Source: Adiantum capillus-veneris
Lineage: Eukaryota; Streptophyta; Polypodiopsida; Polypodiales; Pteridaceae
Assembly: GCA_014529385.2 (NCBI GenBank)
Contig: CM043957.1
Span: 88,136,381 to 88,200,380 of the forward strand
DNA length: 64,000 bases
Direction: 5' to 3'
The notes beneath the pieces are model-generated. The model had not been told where the DNA came from, ran no database searches, and worked only from the letters and a program-made list of their open reading frames with translations. How positions within the stretch are numbered: the first letter of the stretch is position 1; each line of letters starts with the position of its first letter. The translations under genes were made by a program, and so were the position numbers. Below, piece by piece: positions 41,282 to 54,526 of the stretch.

Positions 41282-44236
41282 GGCTAAACCTGTAAGAGCT
41301 GTATCTTTGAATAACATAGTAGTCTTGATTAATGGAAGGCGATCGTGCTTGTCATAATGCTTACTCAGACTTTCAGTTGCAAAGGCATGTGGGAGATGGT
41401 GAGAAAGGTGGCACTTTGGATGGAAAAACAAGTCGATTAGAATAAAGTGACTCCGGAGTAACAAAAGGCAGGGAGTCATTCTGTGGCTTTCCACGTGTGC
41501 ATACCGGTTTGAACGGTCTCTTTTTGGAGGTGAGTTTTGAAGTTTATACCGAGACAGCAGGGAGGCGGGTTTTGGACATTCAAGGCGAGAGGGTAGCAAT
41601 ATTGGCTCACACTTTCTAGTATCGCAGTCTGTATGTTAAGGGAATGCAAAGCAATTGGCTGAGGATGTAGGGTTTCTAAATGGTACAAATTGGCTGCATT
41701 CATTGAGCAAGTTTTTGATGGTGTCTGAGTACCGATAGCATGTAATGAAATCCTCAGACTGATGCTTCTGGTTGTGTATGGACAAGTCTTTATTTAATTA
41801 AGCCTTTATCCTCACCTTAGAGTGTATACTTGGGTGGGGTCACTGAGAAGACCAAAGGTTCTCACCTTTTCATGTAATGAAATCCTCAGACTGATGCTTC
41901 TGGTTGTCTATGGACAAGTCTTTATTTAATTAAGCCTTTATCCTCACCTTAGAGTGTATACTTGGGTGTGGTCACTGAGAAGACCAAAGGTTCGAAAATT
42001 GTTTGTGTGCCGCTATCAATATTAAACATTTGCTTTTGCTGGACACAACCACCTGCAGCATGCGAAGTGGAAGCTGATGCGTATAAAAAAGTATTACAGA
42101 TATATTGTGGTGCCGCATGCTATCTTCAAATCGTTTGAGAAATTGCTTGCAGAGTCCATGAATGTGCTAAATTTACGCGAGATGAATTTTCAAGAGTGAT
42201 CTGTTGTTGATGTTTGATAAGTGTAGGCCCCTTGCTAAATTATGGTGTGCAGGAGCTTTGCCTCACTCAAACCATCTCGGAGCATGTGGTGACTGGTCTA
42301 GAGTAGGAAGCTTCTCCTGAGTTGTGCCTGGCCTTGTGTACTGTGTTGCTCCAGCTCCTAATAAAAGAGCCTTCACACATGGCTTTAATATGTCCACATT
42401 GCGAACGTAGTCATGAAAACACTCTAATTCATAAGAAGAGTGAGTTGAGGTCCATCTCCCAAGAACATGGCCTAGTTAAAAATTCTTGCATGATTCTCTT
42501 GACTCTTGACGTGAAATACCCTCTAATTGAGCTGGGTTTCTAAGGGGCTTATGATAATAGAATGAGGTAAGGTATGGTAAGGCATGCCTAAAGACAGTAA
42601 CTAGCTTTGGTGTCGGAGGCTAACCTGATTTTCCTCATCTGTCCTTGAAGCATTTGTATTTACATCAAATTGTTGCCTGTAAAGATTTCTATTATTTTGG
42701 TTTTAGGTGTCAAAAAGCTCATTCTGGTCTGCCAAAATTGATCTTGACTTATTTGATTTCAGTAGTGTCCAAGCTCACAAGCAAGTGTGATTCCTAGAGG
42801 TCTATAGTTGATTTTTCTGGTCAAGTTGGCCTCTACCATAACTATTGCATGTGAAGCTCAAGATTTATTAATAAGCTGAAGTTAAAGGCGCGGATGTTTC
42901 CATTGATTCAGATTACAATTGCATGAAGGTTATTTTTGTGCATGTATCCCCTTTCAATTATCACTGTCTAATTTTGACTCTCCCATCCTATTTGTACAGC
43001 TAAAGAGAAAGTTGCCATGTGTGCTTACTTCCTTTATAGTTGAGTAATTCATCTCTCACGTCCTATTGCGTGATGAGTCAAGTTGCATTTAAATGCATTG
43101 GGCATCATGATATTCTTGAAAATCAAGGTCATATGCATGACAACCATGTGATAGTTGATATGGATATTACAAGTTTGTCTTGTGCTCCAAGGTTTCTCTG
43201 ATAAATATTTGAGTCATGTAATTTGCTAAGTACTTCAAAAGCCTCAGTGTCCTTATGAGTCTACACGACGAAGCTGTTGCCAACATTGGGGTTCAATAAA
43301 AAAATTTATGGGGTTCAATTAAAGGCACTAGATCGTCGGGTACCATGTTGAAAAATATGAAGTCACCCAAGCTTTGTGTTGTAGAGAGAGTTTGTGACCA
43401 ATTTGTTGATTAACAAGGTGATAAGCCACTTTGGCAAACATAAGAGGATAAGAAAGAGTGTGTGTGAACCACTACTTATATGTTCCTCTTTATAGAAGTA
43501 GTAAGACATTGTCAACTATGCATAAGATGATGCTTAGTTAATGCCCGTTCTAGAAGAAAAAGGAGGAATAAAAGTTTGCCATCATTGCTTGCCAGTTGGC
43601 ACTAGTGGACAAGGTTATTGAGGGTAGTGTCCACGACAAACAAACTTTCAGTATATTTTTTTATTGGCTGAAATCATAGCACCCCGGCTAGAATTTAAGC
43701 TCATCTTGAAATAATATGGCTGAATTTTACACTTTGTAGCGTGAACACTGCCAAATCCTTCACATTTTGATACGAATTTTAGATGTGTCCTTTTTCTCAT
43801 TGGTTGGAAAATAAAGTTTTTGTTGAGCGCATTGCAGGTTTTTTAAGGGGTGACCATTTTTGAAGGGTGGTCCCTTTCTTTCATAGGAAGTGTACCCAAG
43901 TACTTGCCCTTCACCAAAATGTTTTTTCCCTTCATATCATATTGGCACTATGATATTACATAAAGAATTTTACCATTTGAAATGCAAATTCATACACCAT
44001 TCCATTAAAAAATTGTGCAATTGTTTGTACTTCAATACTTAAAACAATTTTTTGCCCCAAAAGTTGCCCTTCAAGTGCAGGTGCCAATGGATCTTTACCC
44101 TTCTGTGCGAAGGGCAAGTTTCTATTTTTACACGTCACAAGTTTCTATTGGATAATTCTTGTCGATTTTGTCCCACTGTCCACAAGGCAAGCTGATGATC
44201 ACAAACTTTTTTCTCCTATTGCTTGTAATACATGCA
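41282..44236. other. UTP23 3' flank and intergenic sequence, no gene recognised
   Basis: No conserved ORF, RNA gene or complete TE is visible. The first few hundred bases probably include the UTP23 3' UTR. The only clear structure is the tandem duplication at 41741-41993. Confidence 0.5.
41741..41993. repeat. 132-bp tandem duplication
   Basis: TGTAATGAAATCCTCAGACT begins at 41741 and again at 41873. The copies differ at only a few bases (e.g. GTGTATGG/GTCTATGG, GGTGGGGTC/GGTGTGGTC), so the duplication is recent. It lies about 460 bp downstream of the UTP23 stop. Confidence 0.85.
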
Positions 44237-44600
44237 TTAACTAAGCATTGGCTTTTGTACATGTAGGACATTATGAGAGAGAGTTGACATTTGTTTTCCT
44301 CTTTCTGTAAAGAGAGGCCCAGAGATAGATACCCCTATAGGAGTACTAGAGAAGAAGGCCAATTTCTTTGCATTGATCTCTAGGAATTCTTTTTTTCCAA
44401 GAGAATGGGGTTGGATGATAAGCATGAAAATTCCATGTAGAACCCTTAATAAAGCACCATTGGCAGGGCATGAAACCAAGAGATGTACAATAGTGTCTTT
44501 TGTTGATCGGCAACTCCAATATCACAAGCCTTGCTAGTTGTCCAAATTGCCTTATGAAAGATAAGCCATAACAATTTGAATTTCTTCTAACTGTAAGAAA
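44237..44600 (-). pseudogene. LINE ORF2 C-terminal remnant (zf-RVT type)
   Basis: Two minus-strand frames combine to give FHKAIWTTSKACDIGVADQ and DTIVHLLVSCPANGALL, the ET..HL...C pattern of the LINE zinc-binding domain, followed by GVLHGIF-like sequence. It is frameshifted and has no tail. Confidence 0.5.

Positions 44601-45666
<1,066 letters not shown>

Positions 45667-45760
<94 letters not shown>
45667..45760. repeat. (CA)n microsatellite
   Basis: About 47 uninterrupted CA units. On the minus strand it forms a (TG)n tail after the SINE-like copy 2. Confidence 0.95.
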
Positions 45761-45762
<2 letters not shown>

Positions 45763-45990
45763 TGTACCACCTACCTATTAAGCAATCCCGAGCTTACTTA
45801 GCTCTTGGGATTCTATTGAAACCTACCACCTATGGTGTCCACCATGGGGCGTGACCCTTCTAAAAACATGAGTGCTACATCGTGGTATTGCCTCGAGTTA
45901 ACCCGGCCGTGAAAGCACTTGGGTTGCCTCTTCATTGCACCTTGCAGGCGGCCTCACCATCTCAGCTAAGGATCTCTCCACTCATGGAAA
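45761..45990 (-). mobile_element. SINE-like repeat with pol III box resemblance, (TG)n tail, copy 2
   Basis: The minus strand reads TAGCTGAGATGGTGAGGCC (A-box-like) near 45970 and, about 65 bases on, CGGGTTAACTCGAGG (degenerate B box) near 45900. A body with CACGCCCCATGGTGGACACC follows, and then GTGGTACAAT and (TG)n. No target site duplication was found. Confidence 0.4.
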
Positions 45991-47533
45991 TCTGCGCGCT
46001 ATGCAGTTATTTGGACCTCCCTCCCTCCTCTATTTCAAAGGTGAGGGCGCAACTCTGCCCCTCACTTATCTTTGTTTGTGCTCTGTTTTTTGCATAAAAA
46101 AAGGACTGCGTGTCTGTATCTCTACTGCACCGAAGTATGGAGCTCACAACACAAGTAACACAGGTCGATAACTTTTACTCATGTTTTTTTCACACCTACG
46201 TTTTTAGGGCAATATTTCTGTGCTACGTTAGAGGGCATGACACCTTGAGTAGTTTTTACATAGTTGAGTAAGGAACAATGGGTTGTTTTTTCTGCAAGGC
46301 TTTAAATCCCAGTATTGGGATTTTGATTGCTATCTGTGTCGTGTTATTTTTGTTGAGGATTCCATATTGGTGGTTCTTTGGTATGGCTTACTACCTGCTG
46401 CCGCTTTTAACTCTGGTTTTTCTTATAAAAATGGAAACCTACCTACTAGATACTGTTCGGTGCACTGACGACTGGTTTGGTTACGGCGTTGCCCTGGTAA
46501 CTGGTACAAACATACATTTTTTCTGGTGCTTACTAATTTGATTGCAGGTTGGCATGCTAACTGGTGCCCTTTTGCATGGGTTATTGTTCTATGATTGGAT
46601 AAACCTTATGTTTTTGATATGATGTAGAAAAATGCTTTGATTTTTTTTTTTTTGGGTGCAAATACTTTCTTGTTGTCTGGAGATAGCTGTCTTTTGAACA
46701 TTTTGTTCTTTTGTGTTTTAGTCTATTTAAAACAACAAAACACACATAGTCTAAACACAAGTCCGTCCCAAGAAATTGGGTGGGCCGGTGTCGTGCTGCT
46801 TTGCGGGCACGAATTGTGACTTTTGGGCCATTAAATGAGATTTGATGGCTATAGACCAAGATACATCGATGATGTTAAAATGCAATTTAATAAACCACAA
46901 TTGTAGAGCTCGGCATGCTCTCCATGTTTGTCTTTACGACTCATCAATCAAAGTCCAGACGAGGAAGATATGACCATTACAATAATTTTTGGGGGCAACT
47001 TGCTTTGGGATGTGTGCCGTGAAAGTTGAATCAAGTTTAGCAGGGGTTTGATTACTAGTGCTTGAAAAAATCTATAACATGTCTTTTTACAGGGCTCAAA
47101 TTTGGCATTGCTCAAATGATGGCCAGTTCAATTTTCTTTGGTAGTCTTGGACATTCATGAGTAGAGGAAATTGATGTGGATGCAATTATAGCTATCCTCG
47201 ACATTGTTTGGTCAAAGTCTATGGGTGCTTGCTAATACTTTGGTTGACATGTAAGCTAAATGTTGTGCTTAGCATTGCCTTCGGTTGATATGAATGTTAA
47301 ATGTGGTGTCGTAAGAGAAGCATCATTTATGCTTGCACCTTGAATGGATGAAAAAGGGCCCGATGGGAGAAAGATGCCATGCTTGGCAGTGTTTTGATTG
47401 AATAAGAATGACAGAGGAGAGGAGGCTTTTTGGGAAAAATGTTGTGATAGGCAATGCTTTGGTTGAAATGTATGCCAATGCATGGGGTGTCCACCCAATA
47501 CATTGAACAAAAGGGGCCGTCCAATGTGTGTGT

Positions 47534-47547
<14 letters not shown>
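45991..47547. other. Intergenic, no gene recognised
   Basis: One 87-codon hydrophobic frame exists at 46278-46541 but has no family resemblance, splice context or upstream signals that I can support. A T12 run at 46641 and scattered AT-rich sequence are the only other features. Confidence 0.45.
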
Positions 47548-47564
<17 letters not shown>

Positions 47565-47576
47565 GGGGGGGGGGGG
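47528..47576. repeat. (TG)n followed by a G29 run
   Basis: TG units to 47547, then 29 consecutive G (47548-47576). Similar G runs are at 47849-47867 (19) and 39569-39581 (13). Confidence 0.95.
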
Positions 47577-48154
47577 TGGTTAATAAGTGTGAATGGAGAG
47601 TGGAAGAAAAGAAGGTGATGGAGCAGGGCAGCAACGTGGGAGAAAGAGGTGCTCGTAGTAGTTCATGCCGAGCTCAGACAAATATGAGCAAGAAGCGAAG
47701 GTCGTACAACGGGTGGGGGCGACCAATTTTGGCACCATTGCCGGTGAATTTCGAGCGGCTCAATGTTGGAGGTGCCATGTCAGCAAACCCCCCATTCCCA
47801 CAATAGCAACAACAACACCATCATTGCTAAAGGGGATGGTGCTAATTTGGGGGGGGGGGGGGGGGGGTTGCATGAAGAGAGTGGGGAGATAGTGAATGTG
47901 GGGAGATAAGGGAAGGAGGAGATTGGAGATTGAAAGAAGAGAAAAGGGCAAGCAAGGCAAGGAGAAAGGAGGAGAGGAGAAAGCTCTCTCGGCTAGGAGT
48001 TCTCTTGGGTTCTCTCTCTCTCTCTCTTCCCCCTTAACCCCTTAACACCTGAGTCTCCCCATGAGCGAGAGGCAGCCCTGTGGGGAGGCGTTAGGCCTAT
48101 TACCATAACCTCAATCTCGAGCCAACATTGGAGCCCTCTTAGTGGCGGCATCAG

Positions 48155-48313
48155 ATCCTTCTTGAACCGTCCAACCTCGCAAACCTTTGAATCTCTCATG
48201 TCAAATCTCTCGCAAGCACCTGAATCCCGTGGCGTCAGAGACCCTTCTTGGACTGTCCAGCCTTGCAAGCCCTCAAATCTCTCATGTCAAAGCTCTCGCA
48301 AGCCCTAAATCTC
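48155..48313. repeat. Imperfect ~86-bp tandem repeat left of E1
   Basis: TTCTTGAACCGTCCAACC...CTCTCGCAAGC at 48160 recurs at 48246 as TTCTTGGACTGTCCAGCC. It is cut at 48313 by the E1 LTR. Confidence 0.6.
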
Positions 48314-49292
48314 TGTAACATTTAATGCACTAGTAACTTGTGTGTAGAGGAAAATGATAACATGGTGAGAATTTCATTGAGGACAAGTTCCTAATGAGCA
48401 TATAGAGAGTACTTAGTTAAAGAAAGCAACATAGCAATTACATCTAGCTAGTTTGGCATAGACAATACTTGAAAAGAGAGAGAAATAAAACAATTGACAA
48501 CAGTTGAGGACGAGATTTACATGGAGCCGTGACAAGTGTCCCCCTTTCCCCTTTTGTCAGAGTTTTAGGTAATTAAATTAATTTATTTAGACTCTCATTG
48601 GACCTTTTAGTCTTCTAGCCAATAGGAATCAAGCAAGCCATTGGGCTGTTGGATGCTCATTGGATCCCTTGGTAGATTGTCCAATAATCATCTAGGGAGC
48701 TTGATTTCTATTGGTTCTTTTATCAAGCATTTTTAAATTGATTAGAATAATTTTACTCTAGCGTAATTCTCATTGGTCCACCTCTATGGCCATCCAATAG
48801 GATTTGAGGGGAGATTGGGGGTATCTGGGCTAGGAGCCTGCCATGTGTCAGGCCATATGTCCATTATTCCCTTTGTGTAAAGGGAGAGCTTGGGAGTGTG
48901 CGTGTGTGTTTCTCTCTCTTCCCCTACCTTTAGGGCTCGCCCCCTCCTTCTTAGGGATGTGGGAATACTTTTTAGTCTTCCCATAACCATCCAATTTTCC
49001 CACTTTTGGCCAATAGACTTTTTAATTAAATTTTGGAACCTTAGCCTATGGAAGTCTTAATGGAGCTGAACCTTAGGTCTTTTAAGCTCCATTGATGCAC
49101 ATTGCTCTTTTGCAGACTGTCCCCCTTTGGATCCCTATTTTCCCTCCTTTGGATCCCTGCTGAGATCGGTCTAGCAGTCTTACCAATATTCTAGCTTTTA
49201 CTCCCTTGGTACCTCCCCATATTAAATGATCAGTTGAACATGAGAAAGTCATTTGGGAGAATTAGATATTAATTTTTTATGACATTATGACA
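48314..49292 (-). repeat. 3' LTR of E1 (979 bp), internally deleted
   Basis: It starts TGTAACATTTAATGCAC and ends CATTATGACA. Relative to the middle LTR it lacks about 590 bp between ACATGGAGCCG (48529) and TGACAAGTGT. Confidence 0.85.
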
Positions 49293-49645
49293 TTACCTCT
49301 CTCTTGAAATCATAGTCGTCCTCGACTATGAGGTAGAGAAGATAAAGCCTAGTCATTAGTCCGTTTGCTAGCGGGTAGAGGATCCCTATTTTACCCTACG
49401 ACACCGTTCCATAATGGATGACTAGTCCATTTGGTGCTTGAGAGCCTTAGCTGCCGCAAGCATGTCTGTACATTAGTCCGTATCAATCTTTCATAATAGA
49501 GTGACAAGCTCTACTTGGTGTTTGGGAGACGTCGTCTCCACAAACATGATTCTAAGCATCCATATTTATTAACATTTGTGCACAATAAAGAAAAAGAGAG
49601 TCTTATAAGACAAAATTTTGTTCATTTATACATATTTACATTTGC

Positions 49646-50167
49646 TTATTCTAGGGAATCATTGTAAGCATTGACAAGGTTTAGGTTATCCTTTAATTGT
49701 ATGAATTGCATCCATCTAGAATCTTCAAAAGGATAATTTTTAAACTTGATAAGATATCTTCGGATAGTCTTACCACCTCTCATTAGCTTGTCTTCATGTC
49801 GAAGAATGGACTCAGGCTGCAGCACCTCTTCTTGGTCCTCGATCTCCGGTGGGTCTTCAATGGTTGCTTCTTGAGGTGGCTCTCCTTTGTAAGGCTTTAG
49901 TAGGTTGACGTGGAAAGCATTGTGTATGAGCCAAAGGTTGGGAAACTTGTGTTGATAGGCCGTCTCATTGATCGGCCTAAGAATTTGAAAGGGACCATAG
50001 TACCTTTTTGCTAACTTAGCATAGTACTTTTGGTGCCCCGTAGGATTCTTGCCTGTCGTGTGCCTTAATTCAGCCTTGGGAAACTTAAGCAAGACCCAAT
50101 CGTTTTGTTTAAAGGCTAGGGCTCTTTTGTGCTTATCAACAATAGCCTTTTGCCTTTGCTGAGACAT
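49646..50167 (-). CDS. Integrase C-terminus and chromodomain, E1
   Basis: Contains KYYAKLAKRYYGPFQIL, LIHNAFHVNLLKPYKG and the chromodomain RRYLIKFKNYPFEDSRW, ending YNDSLE-stop. 173 residues are open. In the intact element it would be fused to the integrase core just upstream (50210-50857), from which a small frameshift separates it. Confidence 0.82.
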   Translation of the reverse strand: MSQQRQKAIVDKHKRALAFKQNDWVLLKFPKAELRHTTGKNPTGHQKYYAKLAKRYYGPFQILRPINETAYQHKFPNLWLIHNAFHVNLLKPYKGEPPQEATIEDPPEIEDQEEVLQPESILRHEDKLMRGGKTIRRYLIKFKNYPFEDSRWMQFIQLKDNLNLVNAYNDSLE

Positions 50168-50209
50168 GGATATGGCATCCTTAATCTTTCGAAAAGATTC
50201 CTGTAGGTC

Positions 50210-50857
50210 TCAGGTATATTCATATGCAACGAAGATCTTTTCATGTACCTTGAGTAGCAGGGGACTTTTTGATCTTCCCTCTATCACCTCAAAAGGTTCT
50301 TTTCCCGTGGAAGTATGCAGAGTGTTATTGTAAGCATACTCCAGTAAAGGTAAGTACTTCTCCCATTGGGACTTTTGACCTACTTCTGTAACATAAGCTT
50401 TTAGTAGATCAAGAATCGTTAGGTTAGCTATTTCACTTTGGCCATCCGTTTGGGGGTGATAGGCCAAAGAGAAGTTTAGCCTTGTACCTAAATTCTCAAA
50501 GAGACCCTTCCAAAAATTACTGGTCATTCTAGGACCTCTATCCGACACTATGGACATTGGCAAGCCGTGGTACTTGAAGATTTGTAATATAAAGAGGGTT
50601 GCCATTTGATGGGCCTTGATAGTCTTTTTGACAGGTATGAAATGTGCTTGGTTGCTAAACCTGTCCACTATCGGCCATATACCTGTATTCCCATGGATAG
50701 ACTTGGGCAATCCAAAGATAAAATCCATGGATATGCTCTCCCATGGTGAATTATGGATTGGCAAAGGTTGAAGCAATCCAGGTTGCTTCCCTCTATCAAA
50801 CTTTGTCTTTTGGCATACCACACATTTTGAAACATACTCCTGTATGTTTTTTTTCAT
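50210..50857 (-). CDS. Integrase core, E1
   Basis: The 215-residue frame keeps the catalytic triad: SISMDFIFGLPKS (first Asp), SIVSDRGPRMTSNFW (second Asp) and YHPQTDGQSEIAN (Glu). The zinc-finger end CVVCQKTKFDRG is at the start; its first half is in another frame near 50870-50950. This is the best preserved integrase in the window. Confidence 0.85.
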   Translation of the reverse strand: MKKNIQEYVSKCVVCQKTKFDRGKQPGLLQPLPIHNSPWESISMDFIFGLPKSIHGNTGIWPIVDRFSNQAHFIPVKKTIKAHQMATLFILQIFKYHGLPMSIVSDRGPRMTSNFWKGLFENLGTRLNFSLAYHPQTDGQSEIANLTILDLLKAYVTEVGQKSQWEKYLPLLEYAYNNTLHTSTGKEPFEVIEGRSKSPLLLKVHEKIFVAYEYT

Positions 50858-51009
50858 GCCAGGCCACTAGAAGTATGTTTCTATCTCTTTTAAGGTAGAT
50901 TGAATCCCTCTATGCCCCGCATAACGAGGAGCATGAGATTCATACATTACTTTCTCACGTAGTGAGTTAATAACGCATAGCCTCCTTTGCCATAGAGAAG
51001 ATAACCATC

Positions 51010-52326
51010 TTATAGGGTAAATGGTTCTTCCTTCTTCCCTAGTGCAAGGGCTGAAATCACATCTTTAAAATCGGGATCAATAGCGCACTCATCTATCATT
51101 GAAGATAGATCATTGTCAGTTGCCATGGATACCGCATTCACTCTCGGTCGTCTTGAGAGTGCATCGGCTACTTGATTATGCTTTCCAGCAATGTGAGCAA
51201 TATGAAAATGGAATTGCAAAAGGATATTTGCCCACCTCATTTGTTTGTCGAAGAGCGTGGCCCGTGTCATGAAGTACTTAACGCTTTGGTGATCGGTTGC
51301 AGAATGAAAGAAGTCCCCAAAAAATAGTGCTTCCACGATTCTAGAGCATGTAGAACTGCTAAGAGTTCATTCTAATATATACCTAGAGATTTCTCAACAG
51401 CGTCGAGGCTTCGACTTTCATAGGCTATGGCGTGTCCTTCTTGGAGCAAAAAAACTCCAAGGCAATCACCACATGCGTTGCATTGGACCTTGAATGGGTT
51501 TGAGAGATCCGGTAGTGTAAGCATAGGTTGAGAGATAAGATTCTCTTTAAGCTTTTACAAAGAATTGTTCTCCTTGATGGACCATATATACCTAACATTT
51601 TTCTTTGTTAGGTCATGTAATGGTCCTACAATTTGTGAGAACTTTTGTATGAAGCGCCTATAGTATGCACAGATACCCAAAGCTTCTTAGTTCATGCAGA
51701 TTCCTTAGATTAGGCCATCCTTTTATTACCTCTAACTTTGATGGATCCATTTGGATGCCATATTGAGAGATAATGTTACCTAAATACTAAATCTCTTGTA
51801 AGTAAAATTCACGTTTCTTTTGATTAATAAAAAGTTTATTCTCTCGTAAAACTTGAAATATTACCTGGAGGTGTTTCTTGTGTTCGTCTAATCAATGACA
51901 GTAGATATTTATATCATCAAAGAACACTCTAGTAAAGCTTTGGTGAGGCCTGAATAGCTTCTCCATCAGACGGTTAAATGTGGGTGGCGCATTGGTCAAG
52001 CCAAAAGGCATGACAATGTACTCCTAAAGACCAAACGTAGTGCCAAATGCGGTGTTTAAAATGTCTTGATCAACTATCCTTATTTGATGTTAGCCACTTT
52101 TTAGGTCAATCCTATTGAAGTAGGTTGACCCCTGTAGCTTATCAAATATGTCTTCTACCCGTGGAACGGGAAACCTATTCTTGATAGTGATCCTATTTAG
52201 TGCTCTATAGTCGACACACATATGATATGTGCCTTCTTTCTTTTGGACTAATAAAAGTGGTGAACAAAATGGAGATGAGCTAGACCTAAACATGCCTTTC
52301 TCAACCAACTCATGCACTTGCCGCAT
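51010..52326 (-). pseudogene. RT and RNase H of E1, frameshifted
   Basis: RT N-terminal part at 52090-52326 ([27 protein letters not shown]-stop). The catalytic region near 51930 reads FFDDINIY (YxDD with Tyr replaced by Phe). RNase H at 51010-51540 includes HIAHIAGKHNQVADALSR. Several stops and frameshifts separate them. Confidence 0.8.
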
Positions 52327-52644
52327 AATCTCATCTTGTTGAGCTTGAGAAACTGGATAAGGACGTTTATTAGGCGGTGAGCTTCCTGGAGAAGTTCAAT
52401 TGCATGGTCGCCATCTCCTCGTTTGGGAGGTAGCTCACAAGGGATGTTGTTAGTAAAAACATCTTGGAATCCGTTGAGGAAATTGGATAACTCTAATTCA
52501 TTTTAATTGCCCATTTCTTCTTTTGCTAAAACATTAGGTTCATTTTGAGAATCTTTAACAAAAATCATGTACACGGAAATAGAGGTCTTATTTGATTTAT
52601 TGAAAGCTTGCTTATGTACAATGGGTATGGTGGTACCCGACTCC

Positions 52645-53580
52645 TTAGCATCTATGTACATATCTTTTTCCATGTCCTAAAGTAGATTGTCTTTCAGGGA
52701 ATTTAACATTGGCATCCGTGCGATCAAACCATGGTGCCCCTAGGATTACATCCTCATGCTTGAGAGGAGAGATGAAGAAATCCTCCTTGTCCACATAGCT
52801 TTGGACATGGAGCCTCAATTTCTCAATTAAGGGAGTAACTGAGGCTTCTCGTCCCTTGAAAGCACCATTGGCATGTAGGACATGTCCCATCTCATAGGCT
52901 TGGATGCCTAGCTTGGTGGCCACCTTTGTGGATATGAAATTGTGAGTAGAATCAAGGTCAAAGAGAATGAAAGCATCATGTTTTCTTACCTTTCCCCGAG
53001 CATGACATAGAGGAGATCCTTTGTGATGAGCATCCTCTTCTTGAATTTCAACTATGGAAGCTCTAGGAGGCTCATTACATGTATTCTTATGGGGGAAAGC
53101 AGGATAGGAATGCCTTTGCTCCCCGCACTTGAAACAACGCTTATCTTTTTGATAACGCTGTAGCGCTTCAGGAGAGGGTTTATTTTTGCCTTTATAAACT
53201 CCCTTCTCCGTGGCATTGTTGTTGTTGGAGTCCTTGTTTTCCATGGGCTTAAGATTTCTCTTAGCCCCTTGTTGGAAGTTGATTCTTGAAACCACCATGG
53301 TATGGTGTATTACCATAGACATGGTGCGTGGCCTTTGGAAGTTAACATACTCCGCCATATCCTCATATAAACCCGCACAAAATTGTTGTTTTTGCTCTCC
53401 AAAATCCATCTTTTTGTAGATAGTGGCTTTGAGGTGTAAATACCAAAACTTGTCTGCATATTTGTGAATAAATTCATAGGGAGAGAGCTTCAAGATTTTC
53501 CATTCGGTGAGTACTTTGTCTTTGGCATCGCTAGCCAAAAACGGCTTCATGATGGAATCTCTTAAAGCTTTTATGTTCAT
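52645..53580 (-). CDS. Gag-protease of E1, partial
   Basis: 311 residues are open: gag core (EWKILKLSPYEFIHKYAD, FGEQKQQFCAGLYEDM), zinc knuckle CFKCGEQRHSYPAF with the last Cys replaced by Phe, then retropepsin FILFDLDSTHNFIST, where the family has D-S-G. It ends at a stop near 52647, before RT. The N-terminal half of gag lies at 53581-54250 in other frames. Confidence 0.78.
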   Translation of the reverse strand: MNIKALRDSIMKPFLASDAKDKVLTEWKILKLSPYEFIHKYADKFWYLHLKATIYKKMDFGEQKQQFCAGLYEDMAEYVNFQRPRTMSMVIHHTMVVSRINFQQGAKRNLKPMENKDSNNNNATEKGVYKGKNKPSPEALQRYQKDKRCFKCGEQRHSYPAFPHKNTCNEPPRASIVEIQEEDAHHKGSPLCHARGKVRKHDAFILFDLDSTHNFISTKVATKLGIQAYEMGHVLHANGAFKGREASVTPLIEKLRLHVQSYVDKEDFFISPLKHEDVILGAPWFDRTDANVKFPERQSTLGHGKRYVHRC

Positions 53581-54513
53581 GGAGCTTCACCTTTTTCTCA
53601 TAGGCTATACCACCATTGCTTGGCGGACTTTTGAAAATGTATAGCTACATGATGTAGCTTAGAGGACTCTGTGAAGCCCTCATCTCCAAATGCCCCATCA
53701 AATTGTTGGATAAAGGCCAAGAATTTGTCGGTAGCACCAAAGGTGCCATAGTAGGTGAGGAAAGAGGTGTTCTTTCCTCCCTCTTTGAACTTTTTGAGCT
53801 TGGGTAACCTTTTCTAGGCGTCATAGGATTTCCTATGGCCTCTTCACTTGGGTGGTTCAAGAGCTGCACCATCACTTTCTTTAGAAGAGGAAGAGGATGA
53901 GGAGGATGGAGAAGAGGGTGACCTCTTTCTCGCCTTTTTCTTCCCTTGTTCCTTCTCTTCTAGACCATTACTTTCTTCAGAAGAGGAAGAGGATGAAGAA
54001 GATGGAGAAGAGGGTGACCTCTTTCTCGTCTTTTTTTTCTCTTGTTTCCTCTCTTCCCTCTTTGAATTATGGTGAAGAGGAGTATGCAGTGGTCTTCTCC
54101 GTTTAGGGGTGTTGGAGAGCGTTTTGTCCGCCGTCTTTGTGGAGCCATCTCTACCGAGGTGGCAGGAGACTTGCCTCTTTCTCGTTCTTTTGGTGGAGTA
54201 TCTACCATTGAAACTTGGGCTCTCCTTTGAGAGGGAGATGCCTCATCGAGTATTGCAAGGAATAGAAGAGAGGGTTAGCACCGGTTCCTGTCAAGCTTCT
54301 AATAGCTCAATAATGGTTAAGCCATAGGCAAGCCCCGTAGGACTTCATTATTAAGGCCATATCTCTCGAGGGTATCCCTGTTAACTGCATAAAGCAGGCG
54401 TGCTTCAAGGATGAAAAATCCCTATTCTACTTACTCTTTTTCAATTAATAACACCAACCATTTGTAACAAGCTTGAGGACCTCTCTTCTTGAGCAAGAAA
54501 AGGGAAACCAATA

Positions 54514-54526
54514 GCTCTGATATCAA
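54514..54526 (-). other. Primer binding site of E1
   Basis: The minus strand reads TTGATATCAGAGC, adjacent to the LTR at 54527. Confidence 0.8.

Noticed and set aside
41110-41295. Independent 61-codon ORF
   Set aside because: The coding use here is the last UTP23 exon (41228-41281) in a different frame, GPNPLSCKKK, which completes the family C-terminal signature.
46278-46541. 87-codon hydrophobic ORF as a membrane protein gene
   Set aside because: No homologue, no splice or poly(A) context, and it lies in T-rich sequence that yields hydrophobic frames by chance.
53848-54075. Plus-strand acidic ORF (repeated in identical form at 59266-59493)
   Set aside because: It is antisense to gag of the E elements. 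Identity between copies is explained by the shared DNA.
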